A program made the translations under genes and the position numbers. A stretch of 12,180 nucleotides of DNA from Ruminococcaceae bacterium UBA5579 (lineage in GTDB: Bacteria; Bacillota; Clostridia; Oscillospirales; Ruminococcaceae). The notes beneath the pieces were generated by a model that was not told the origin of the DNA, made no database searches, and saw only the letters and a list, made by a program, of their open reading frames with translations. The stretch spans positions 1 to 12,180 of the forward strand of contig DILZ01000116.1 in assembly GCA_002425305.1 (NCBI GenBank), written 5' to 3'. This document shows, in pieces, positions 5,924-11,523 of the stretch (position 1 is the stretch's first letter; each line of letters starts with the position of its first letter).

Positions 5924-6016
5924 GCGTATAAATTGTACAAAAAATACACACAAACTTTGTGCAGTTCGCCAATTGACATTCACACTAAATGGGTGTATAA
6001 TATAATTACAGAAAGG
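5907..6016. repeat. Promoter-operator block, copy B
   Basis: Second copy of the block at 4737-4857. The dyads are 5913-5927 (ACAC-AAATCAA-GCGT), 5948-5962 (ACAC-AAACTTT-GTGC) and 5982-5996 (ACAC-TAAATGG-GTGT), spaced 35 and 34 bases. The central core AAACTTT is identical to copy A. Here the block sits between divergent promoters of the repressor and of the gene at 6070. Confidence 0.78.
5973..6001 (+). promoter_or_regulatory. Rightward early promoter B with internal operator
   Basis: TTGACA (5973-5978), a 17-base spacer and TATAAT (5996-6001), with the dyad 5982-5996 inside the spacer exactly as in promoter A. It drives the gene at 6070. Confidence 0.85.
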
Positions 6017-6069
6017 GATAACACCAACACCCAATCTGAATAAATACATTATACAAGGAGGTTCATATA

Positions 6070-6348
6070 ATGATGAACACACAAGAACTCGCAAAAAAGC
6101 TCCACCAGATCAAAGAGTTGCAGCGAATGAGTGAAGAGCTCACCGCCGAACTCGAAGCCCTCAAGGATGAGGTCAAACAGACGATGACCGAGCAGAACAC
6201 CGATACACTTGTTGTTGACTGCTTCAAGGTCACTTGGAAACCCGTAACAACAAACCGCATTGACACAACCTCACTCAAGCGCGAACTCCCCGAAGTTGCG
6301 GAGAGATACACTAAAGTAAGCGAATCTAAACGCTTTACGATCAACTAA
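6070..6348 (+). CDS. Phage/element-type coiled-coil protein, unknown role
   Basis: A 92-residue protein after a strong AAGGAGG eight bases before the ATG. Residues 1-45 form a Glu/Lys/Leu heptad-rich helix, probably a coiled coil. The C-terminal half (DTLVVDCFKVTWKPVTTNRIDTTSLKRELPEVAERYTKVSESKRFTIN) resembles a small conserved protein commonly seen in early regions of Firmicutes phages and conjugative elements, ending in an SKRFTI-like strand. From general knowledge that family has no firm function. It is the first gene behind promoter B and is followed by a terminator-like hairpin, so it may be expressed alone and at a high level on derepression. Confidence 0.8.
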   Translation: MMNTQELAKKLHQIKELQRMSEELTAELEALKDEVKQTMTEQNTDTLVVDCFKVTWKPVTTNRIDTTSLKRELPEVAERYTKVSESKRFTIN

Positions 6349-6353
6349 GTGAA

Positions 6354-6384
6354 AAGCCCTTGCAAGTGCTAATTGCAAAGGCTT
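6354..6384 (+). terminator. Hairpin after the gene at 6070
   Basis: AAGCCCTTGCAA (6354-6365) pairs with TTGCAAAGGCTT (6373-6384) with one mismatch and a 7-base loop. It has no U-run, so it may be an attenuator or an mRNA-stabilising 3' hairpin and not a complete terminator. Confidence 0.5.
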
Positions 6385-6443
6385 CCCCAAGGTGGTACAG
6401 TGTAACACCAACTCACAGTTACATTGTACCACAAATCGGGGAA
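6383..6443. repeat. Long inverted repeat between two genes
   Basis: GTGGTACAGTGTAAC (6392-6406) pairs with GTTACATTGTACCAC (6418-6432) over 15 bp with one G-U, around an 11-base loop. Outside it TTCCCC (6383-6388) can pair with GGGGAA (6438-6443). This is the longest perfect hairpin between genes in the window and competes with the preceding hairpin for bases 6383-6384. Confidence 0.7.
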
Positions 6444-6475
6444 ATTGTCAACCACCAAAAGAAAAAAACTTGACT

Positions 6476-6499
6476 ATGAAAGGATTTTTTGACCTATGA
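6476..6499 (+). CDS. Possible seven-residue leader peptide
   Basis: ATG at 6476 opens a seven-codon frame (MKGFFDL) whose TGA overlaps the ATG of the next gene as ATGA. The first copy of a near-tandem repeat (TATGAAAGGATTT, TATGAAAGATTT) creates it. It may couple translation to the following gene, or may be a chance by-product of the repeat. Confidence 0.25.
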   Translation: MKGFFDL

Positions 6500-6966
6500 A
6501 AGATTTAAACCTTATGAGCATTATCAATGGATACCGCGCTGTTATCGAGAATATTCCCGATGAGGAGTGCTACGACTACCCCGATGATACCAACGACTAC
6601 TATTATGATGATATCCTGAACACGGTGTGGGATGGCGTACAGCAACTTATTCCCGCACTTCTCAAGACTGAGGCGTTCGTGCTTGTACATAATGGTGAAT
6701 TTGATTTTGTGAGGATCTACAACACCGTAAAGGAGCGTGACACGTTTGTTGATCGTTTTAACAAGGAACACCCCGAAAACCTCACCGCGAAATTCTTAGA
6801 ACGAATTGATGCGGGAAAACCCGCTTGTCACGCTATTGAGTTTAACGAGTTTATAGAGTATGCGCAGGGCGGAGAAGTCGTTCTGAGTTATTATCGCTAT
6901 GATCCCGTTGATAAGGCAATAGATTTTAATCGGCTCGGATTACTCGCAGACGATAACGAGGGCTAA
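6496..6966 (+). CDS. Highly acidic 156-residue protein
   Basis: A soluble protein with 32 Asp/Glu against 14 Lys/Arg, so strongly negative. The acid/tyrosine cluster DEECYDYPDDTNDYYYDD lies at residues 22-39. The rest looks like a compact alpha/beta domain (AFVLVHNGEFDFVRIYNTVKERDTF, GEVVLSYYRYDP). No catalytic motif is seen. The ribosome binding site is AAAGGA about 11 bases before the ATG; an alternative start is Met7. DNA-mimic and anti-restriction proteins of mobile elements share this charge pattern, so such a role is possible, but charge alone does not prove it. It lies in the early region, downstream of the long inverted repeat. Confidence 0.75.
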   Translation: MKDLNLMSIINGYRAVIENIPDEECYDYPDDTNDYYYDDILNTVWDGVQQLIPALLKTEAFVLVHNGEFDFVRIYNTVKERDTFVDRFNKEHPENLTAKFLERIDAGKPACHAIEFNEFIEYAQGGEVVLSYYRYDPVDKAIDFNRLGLLADDNEG

Positions 6967-7047
6967 GCTCAACACATAAGCGGTAAGCGGTACGGCTTGC
7001 AAGAATGTGAGCCGTACCTATACCACCGAAAGAAAGGACGGGATATT

Positions 7048-7479
7048 GTGGGCACGTTTGATATTAACGAGGTTGAGGAGCTTTCTCACGATCTAAGGGC
7101 GTTGAGCGGTCTGCTTTATGCGCTTTCGGCTTCGTCGAGCGGTGGAATTTGCATTGGAAGCGAGGAGCTTGATCTGCTTGCTCGCATTGCGGCGGATAGC
7201 GATAAGCGGCTCAACAACCTTTTTTATCGGAAACGGTTAATAACTCGATACTTGCAGAGCGGCGAGGGGAAACCCAAGCCGCTTTTTTGTGTTCTTGGTG
7301 AGTTATTGCGGAACAAAATATTACACTCTCGCTCGCAACACTTCCATACACCAAAATGTGTAGCAAAAGTTACGCCAACAAAAGCAGTAGCAAAAGTTAT
7401 TGACAAATCCTACGGAATATGTTATAATGGAAGAGTAGCAAATGTTACGAATATTAAAAGTGATACACAAGGAGGATAA
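7048..7479 (+). CDS. Orphan protein; C-terminal third doubtful
   Basis: The GTG at 7048 follows AAAGGA nine bases upstream and gives MGTFDINEVEELSHDLRAL and on to LDLLARIAADSDKRLNNLF, a convincing helical N-terminal domain of about 60 residues. Beyond residue 62 the frame continues only through what looks like intergenic DNA: an intrinsic terminator (7258-7288), the recombinase promoter and its direct repeats. Tandem stops TAATAA stand at 7238-7243 in the +1 frame, just before the terminator. Removing one T from the T6 run at 7220-7225 would end the protein there at about 63 residues. So the long C-terminus probably results from a one-base indel or sequencing error. Function unknown; the acidic gene at 6496 precedes it. 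Confidence 0.6.
   Translation: MGTFDINEVEELSHDLRALSGLLYALSASSSGGICIGSEELDLLARIAADSDKRLNNLFYRKRLITRYLQSGEGKPKPLFCVLGELLRNKILHSRSQHFHTPKCVAKVTPTKAVAKVIDKSYGICYNGRVANVTNIKSDTQGG
7258..7288 (+). terminator. Intrinsic terminator inside the reading frame at 7048
   Basis: AGCGGC (7258-7263) pairs with GCCGCT (7278-7283), with an inner GGG/CCC, followed directly by a run of T to 7288. Strength and position suggest it is the true 3' end of the early transcript. Confidence 0.75.
7360..7449. repeat. Three direct repeats around the recombinase promoter
   Basis: GTAGCAAAAGTTACG (7360-7374), GTAGCAAAAGTTA (7387-7399) and GTAGCAAATGTTACG (7435-7449). Each is an imperfect dyad with GTA and TAC ends. Copy 2 abuts the -35 box and copy 3 covers the expected transcription start, so these are likely operators. 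They could instead be binding sites of the serine recombinase. Confidence 0.8.
7400..7428 (+). promoter_or_regulatory. Promoter of the serine recombinase gene
   Basis: TTGACA (7400-7405), a 17-base spacer and TATAAT (7423-7428), perfect consensus. It resembles the promoter at 8300-8328 across spacer as well as boxes. Confidence 0.88.
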
Positions 7480-7480
7480 A

Positions 7481-8191
7481 ATGAGCGAGAAAAAGCCGAC
7501 AATATACGGATATTGCCGAATTTCGCGGAAAGTGCAAAATATTGAACGGCAGATAAGGAACATCAAGGAGGTTGCTCCTAATGCCGTAATCGTTCAAGAA
7601 GCCTATTCCGGTAGAACTCTAGACCGCCCTCAATGGAAGAAACTGCTTGATAAGGTTAAGCCGGGCGATACAATTATTTTTGACAGCGTTTCGAGAATGA
7701 GCCGTAATGCCGAAGAAGGCATACAAATCTATATGGATTTGTTCGACAAGGGCGTAAACCTTGTATTTCTGAAGGAGCGTTATATTGATACTGCAACATA
7801 TCGCCAAGCCCTTAACAGCAACATTGCAAGCGTGGGCGAGGCACTTGCAGATATTTATATTACGGCAACAAACGACGCGCTCAAACTACTTGCCAAGCGG
7901 CAAATTGAACAAGCCTTTGAGCAAGCCCAAAAGGAGGTTGATGATTTACGGCAGAGGACAAGCGAGGGGTTGAAATCGGCTGCACTCAAAGGAAAGCGAA
8001 TAGGCACAGAGCGCGGGAGAAAACTAAATGTCAAAAAGGCTCAACTAGCAAAAATCGCGATACAAAAATACTCTAAAGACTTTGATGGCTCCCTGAATGA
8101 TGTCGAGTGCATTAAAATAATTGGGGTTGCTCGAAACACATACTATAAGTACAAACGAGAGATTATAGTTGAGAGGAGCACAAGCCTTTAA
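7481..8191 (+). CDS. Small serine recombinase (resolvase/invertase family)
   Basis: A 236-residue DNA recombinase that forms a 5'-phosphoserine link at a crossover site. The N-terminal catalytic domain has nucleophile Ser15 in YCRIS, Arg13, and the Arg72/Arg75 motif in DSVSRMSRNAEEG; TIYGYCRIS is the family start. A long helical linker (residues 105-165, Gln/Glu-rich QIEQAFEQAQKEVDDLRQR) precedes a C-terminal helix-turn-helix in about 180-230 (ISLNDVECIKIIG-like segment ending ARNTYYKYKREI). The ATG at 7481 with AAGGAGG five bases upstream is preferred over 7442. Size excludes the large serine integrases. On a replicating element it may resolve multimers or invert a segment. The gene has its own repeat-flanked promoter. 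Confidence 0.93.
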   Translation: MSEKKPTIYGYCRISRKVQNIERQIRNIKEVAPNAVIVQEAYSGRTLDRPQWKKLLDKVKPGDTIIFDSVSRMSRNAEEGIQIYMDLFDKGVNLVFLKERYIDTATYRQALNSNIASVGEALADIYITATNDALKLLAKRQIEQAFEQAQKEVDDLRQRTSEGLKSAALKGKRIGTERGRKLNVKKAQLAKIAIQKYSKDFDGSLNDVECIKIIGVARNTYYKYKREIIVERSTSL

Positions 8192-8208
8192 GCACGAATA
8201 GCCATCCC

Positions 8209-8268
8209 CTCACAAAAGCAACTCAATAGGGTTGTATATTATAATAGGTATAGGGGCAACAATGTGAG
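8209..8268. repeat. Dyad between recombinase gene and MrpR-like gene
   Basis: CTCACA (8209-8214) with TGTGAG (8263-8268), and inside them CCCCT/AGGGG and GCAAC/GTTG pairs, give a folded intergenic segment of about 60 bases. It could be an mRNA end structure or a recombination site for the adjacent recombinase. Evidence is limited to the symmetry. Confidence 0.3.
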
Positions 8269-8299
8269 AGGTGCATATCAAACTTATTTCAAAAAACTC

Positions 8300-8328
8300 T
8301 TGACAAAACCTATAGAATATGGTATAAT
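8300..8328 (+). promoter_or_regulatory. Promoter of the MrpR-like gene
   Basis: TTGACA (8300-8305), a 17-base spacer and TATAAT (8323-8328). About 26 of 31 bases match the promoter at 7400, including spacer bases CCTA and GAATATG, so the two promoters probably share ancestry. The GTAGCAAAAGTTA repeats are absent here. Confidence 0.88.
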
Positions 8329-8368
8329 AGCCAAAAAACAACGTGCCGCATACGGAGGAGGATGAATT

Positions 8369-9295
8369 ATGAGCGAAACTGTTCAAGCCAAAATCGCCAA
8401 CTTCCTTAATGGCGGCGATGCCTATCTGAAAAAGACCAAAAGCAACACAGGCTGTGTAAAAACATTCTTAAAGTTCTTTGCAGAATATGGAAAACCTATA
8501 AATGAGTATTCATCCGCTGATTTTGAGAAGTTTTTTAACGAAAAATACAATACTCCATCCAGCTTTCCCACTGTAAAATCCCGCCTGATAAAATTCCTGA
8601 AAACTTTGGGAGAGGACGAGGTGGCGAATGTCCTAAACGACGTGGAGATGACGTACCGCAAAAATTACATCAAGGACTTCGATACCTTATATAAAGGAAT
8701 ACAGGAAGCGCGTTTCGAGAAAATGCCATTTCTGAAATACTCCCCAGAAAGCGAGCAGTGTGATCAATTCACAATGGGCGAGGTGATCCTGTATCTCGCT
8801 TGGATCGGAGTGCCGCAGAACATCGTGCTACAAGTCCCTCTGTCGGCGATTGATCTTGATAAAAAGGTAGTCTCGGCGGGTAAGGATTATTCCTTCGCGG
8901 ACAATCCCCAGATTGATAAGATTTTCATGAGATACAAGAATGCGATGACCTTTGTCGGAACGCGCACGGTAAACGGCAAAACACATTTTGTTACGAGCGA
9001 TTACCACGGTGATGATATAATTCGAACAAAAAAGCAAGAGAACAACAACACCAACTTCAAAACACTTTTCACAAGAGTTTTCTTATCCTTCGAGTTTGCC
9101 GGAAGTTACTCCAATGTCTATCGCAGCGGGCAACTCAATCGAGGATATCGGCGATACACAAAAGGCGAACTGCCCGATTTTTATTCTGCCGAGCGTGTGT
9201 GGAATTACTTCCGGGCGAACCTCACCCCTGCTGAAATCCCCAAGTTCAAGCGAGAATGGAACGCATACTTGAGCTGGATAGAGAATCAGGAATAA
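8369..9295 (+). CDS. Catalytically dead integrase-fold DNA-binding protein, MrpR-like repressor
   Basis: A 308-residue protein with tyrosine-recombinase architecture: a SAM-like core-binding domain at about residues 8-100 and a catalytic-type domain from about 125. The segment LAWIGVPQNIVLQVPLSAID at residues 143-162, continuing LDKKVV, aligns with integrase box I, but the catalytic Arg is replaced (Pro149 in IGVP). No HxxRH box or C-terminal Tyr nucleophile motif is visible. Proteins of this kind include MrpR (YopR), master lytic repressor of Bacillus phage SPbeta, which uses the fold only for binding DNA. That homology is inferred from fold and motif loss, not from an alignment. GGAGGAGG precedes the ATG and a strong terminator follows, so it is a stand-alone unit. 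Confidence 0.72.
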   Translation: MSETVQAKIANFLNGGDAYLKKTKSNTGCVKTFLKFFAEYGKPINEYSSADFEKFFNEKYNTPSSFPTVKSRLIKFLKTLGEDEVANVLNDVEMTYRKNYIKDFDTLYKGIQEARFEKMPFLKYSPESEQCDQFTMGEVILYLAWIGVPQNIVLQVPLSAIDLDKKVVSAGKDYSFADNPQIDKIFMRYKNAMTFVGTRTVNGKTHFVTSDYHGDDIIRTKKQENNNTNFKTLFTRVFLSFEFAGSYSNVYRSGQLNRGYRRYTKGELPDFYSAERVWNYFRANLTPAEIPKFKREWNAYLSWIENQE

Positions 9296-9315
9296 GAGAA
9301 TAAATAAATTTTTTT

Positions 9316-9357
9316 AGTCATATTAGCCATCAAACGGCTGATGTGACTTATTTTTTT
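9316..9357. terminator. Strong bidirectional terminator after the MrpR-like gene
   Basis: AGTCATATTAGCC (9316-9328) pairs with GGCTGATGTGACT (9336-9348) over 13 bp with two G-U pairs. T-runs stand on the right (TATTTTTTTG) and A/T-runs on the left, so it can work from both sides. Confidence 0.9.
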
Positions 9358-9378
9358 GTCTGTTATTCACAAATTTAG

Positions 9379-9462
9379 GCGGTACTAGTCAATTTTTCCT
9401 CCAAAACCCTTGCAAATTAAAATGAAATGTATTATAATATAATTGTAAGCGGTACTCGTCAA
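9379..9462. repeat. Direct repeat pair flanking the replication promoter
   Basis: GCGGTACTAGTCAA (9379-9392) and GCGGTACTCGTCAA (9449-9462) differ at one base and bracket the promoter at 9410-9438, 70 bases apart. A partial third copy (GAGGTACTA, 9821-9829) lies in the ribosome binding region of the gene at 9835. They look like operators for a looping or cooperative repressor. Confidence 0.75.
9410..9438 (+). promoter_or_regulatory. Promoter of the replication operon
   Basis: TTGCAA (9410-9415), a 17-base spacer and TATAAT (9433-9438). It sits between the two GCGGTACT repeats and drives the genes at 9505 and 9835. Confidence 0.8.
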
Positions 9463-9504
9463 CTTAAATTCGATTGATATAACAACAGAATTAGGAGGAG
9501 TAAA

Positions 9505-9810
9505 ATGAAAGAAAACAATATAAGAGTAAGGATCCCGCAGGTTAGATCTATTGAGGGAGCAGTGCGACTTTATTATGAAAAGAGTGAGCTGACTAACAGC
9601 GATATTAAGCAGCTTTTCGATGTTCATAGTTCCGCAACAATTATGAAGCTGAAAAATCTTGCCCGTGAGCGAATGACAGAAAGAAACATTCCCATTTGGA
9701 ATGCTCAAAATGTCAACACGGCAGCGGCTTATGAGGCTTGGGGCTTGTCAATAGATGATTTGGAACAGCGGCTGCGCAAGCTACGTGAACTCCGAGAGTT
9801 GACGGCTTAA
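9505..9810 (+). CDS. Small HTH protein of the replication operon
   Basis: A 101-residue protein with a helix-turn-helix at about residues 29-52 (LTNSDIKQLFDVHSSATIMK then LKNL) and a basic helix after it (ARERMTERN). The C-terminus (SIDDLEQRLRKLRELRELTA) is an amphipathic helix that may dimerise. The sequence resembles small DNA-binding proteins found in Firmicutes phages and plasmids just before replication genes. AGGAGG precedes the ATG. The next gene begins 24 bases after the stop, so the two are co-transcribed. It may regulate the operon through the GCGGTACT repeats or help load the initiator. That role is inferred from position. Confidence 0.75.
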   Translation: MKENNIRVRIPQVRSIEGAVRLYYEKSELTNSDIKQLFDVHSSATIMKLKNLARERMTERNIPIWNAQNVNTAAAYEAWGLSIDDLEQRLRKLRELRELTA

Positions 9811-9834
9811 TTACAAGGATGAGGTACTAAGAGT

Positions 9835-11244
9835 ATGCGGAAAACAATCAAAAGAACGCTTGAAATAACAGCGGAGGAAGAAAAAGCGCAACTCGCCCTT
9901 ATCGGCTATGGCGATTACCCCGAAATAATCATTGAGGGCGATGACAACAAGGACATAGCAATAGATATGGCTTTCGCTTATCTGGATAATCTTCGTTTGG
10001 AAAATCTCGCGGAAAAGCAGCAAGCAGAACAACAGAATACGCCGTGCAATTCTAATGAGTACAAACGTTTGGTAAACGTTGGAAAAGCGATACAAGCGCT
10101 TGTTGAAAACAAAGAAGAACTTGGTGCGGCACTGAAAAAGAAGTTAGAAGGCTTAAAGGAAACCGACCAATATGAGCTTATAGGCTCGGCGTTCAGCTTC
10201 TTGTTTTCTTCACTTTACAATCTGTTTGACAAATGTCGGTATCCGGTCGTTCCGATTTACAACAATCCCGCAACGAACAGTTTTGCGGCTATGGCAGCAA
10301 AAAAAGCGCCTGACAAAATAGATTTGTATGCTAATAGTAAAGCAACTTTTAGTCAAGGTACGGTGCAAATGATTGTAGAGGGTTACAACAATCTAATAAG
10401 CACTTTGAGACCCAGTACAGCTAAATTGCTTGATGTGCTTGCACTGAAACTGACAGATCAGAACAGCTTCAACGCCAAAAAAGAGAGAATAAAACCCGAT
10501 GTCAAAATCCCTCTCTTGGAATATGCCGAGCTCAAAGGAATGTCCGTAACAAAATCCAACAAAAACAAACTGCGACAAGAAGCAAGTCGAGATTTGGAAC
10601 TCCTTCGGGTGGCGACACTAAGATGGGGTGACAAAAAAACAAAGAAAAGAACCAATCAGCCTTTTACAAACATCACGTCCAGCGGAGAGGTAAGGAACAG
10701 CGTCATATATTACCGTTTCAACCTAGATTTTGCTTCACTGCTAATAGGCGCATATACAGCGTTCTTCCCGTTGAATTTGCTTAAACTTGACGAGCGTAAT
10801 GTCAACCTTTACGCGGTGGGGCGTAAATTGTTTGAGAATTACTGCAATATTGGTAATATTGAACTCAACAGGAATAACATCATCGGCATTGCAACAATAC
10901 TTAATGTATGTAATGGTATGCCAACATACGAAGAAGTAATGGCTTCAGATAGGCGCATAAAAGATAGAATTATTTTGCCGGTTGAAAAAATCTTAAACAC
11001 TCTAAAAGAAGTGTGCGGTTATTCGTGGGAGTATTGTGGGAGCGGAAAAGCGGCACTTACAGAAAAACAATGCGATGGGCTTAAAAACAGTGACTATTCT
11101 GTATTCAAGGCGATGTATATTCATTACGAGATACCCAATATGCCCGATCAGACAGAGCGAATTGAGAAAAGAAACGATAATCGAGAGCAGAGAGCACTAA
11201 CCTCTAAAAAGAGAGCCTCCGCCAAATCAAAAGACGAAGTGTGA
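9835..11244 (+). CDS. Putative winged-helix replication initiator
   Basis: A 469-residue cytoplasmic protein. Residues 1-120 are helical and charged. About residues 190-335 have the look of an initiator winged helix as in RepA/Rep_3-like proteins: STAKLLDVLALKLTD, then IPLLEYAELKGM, a basic helix NKLRQEASRDLELL, a strand pair ending NSVIYYRFNLDFASLL, and a closing helix. A second helical domain with possible winged-helix character covers about 345-435. The tail is Lys/Arg-rich. It follows an HTH gene and precedes a primase, which supports a replication role. GAGG ten bases before the ATG is the ribosome binding site. I cannot name the family exactly; a large phage DNA-binding protein of other function is the main alternative. 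Confidence 0.62.
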   Translation: MRKTIKRTLEITAEEEKAQLALIGYGDYPEIIIEGDDNKDIAIDMAFAYLDNLRLENLAEKQQAEQQNTPCNSNEYKRLVNVGKAIQALVENKEELGAALKKKLEGLKETDQYELIGSAFSFLFSSLYNLFDKCRYPVVPIYNNPATNSFAAMAAKKAPDKIDLYANSKATFSQGTVQMIVEGYNNLISTLRPSTAKLLDVLALKLTDQNSFNAKKERIKPDVKIPLLEYAELKGMSVTKSNKNKLRQEASRDLELLRVATLRWGDKKTKKRTNQPFTNITSSGEVRNSVIYYRFNLDFASLLIGAYTAFFPLNLLKLDERNVNLYAVGRKLFENYCNIGNIELNRNNIIGIATILNVCNGMPTYEEVMASDRRIKDRIILPVEKILNTLKEVCGYSWEYCGSGKAALTEKQCDGLKNSDYSVFKAMYIHYEIPNMPDQTERIEKRNDNREQRALTSKKRASAKSKDEV

Positions 11245-11523
11245 AGTTGCAAAGGGGCACAAGCGTTGCACTTTAGCTCACTAAAATAGTGCCCTGTTGC
11301 TTATGCAGCCGATTTTGCGAAACCGCTCTACGAGCCGCTTCACAAGGGGCGCCCTCGCTTAATACGTTTAAAACGTTTAACGCACTTTGCCATTTAGGGG
11401 CAAGTGCGAAACGAAAGCAAATTTCAATTCGCCTGTAAAAAGAGAAAACTGCCGCTCCAAACATTACAAGATTTTCTCTTTACAGGCAAGGGATAATAAA
11501 AAATAAAACGGAGGTATATTTTT
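11245..11523. other. Structured gap between initiator and primase, candidate origin
   Basis: No gene is seen. GGGCAC/GTGCCC (about 11255-11260/11289-11294) competes with CACTA/TAGTG (11279-11283/11287-11291). The 13-base palindrome ACGTTTAAAACGT spans 11364-11376 and continues into a second CGTTTAACG. A long stem pairs 11431-11448 with 11472-11487 and ends 37 bases before the primase start. GTTGC recurs three times between 11246 and 11300. No clear iteron array exists, so an origin is only a positional guess. Confidence 0.4.
11431..11487 (+). repeat. Long hairpin in the primase leader
   Basis: GCCTGTAAAAAGAGAAAA (11431-11448) pairs with TTTTCTCTTTACAGGC (11472-11487) over 16 bp with a two-base A bulge and a 23-base loop. 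It lies just before the ribosome binding site of the primase gene and could be a leader structure or part of a replication origin. Confidence 0.7.

Noticed and set aside
7442..7480. Upstream start of the serine recombinase at 7442
   Set aside because: It has no ribosome binding site, lies in the operator repeat, and the family N-terminus begins at the ATG at 7481 behind AAGGAGG.
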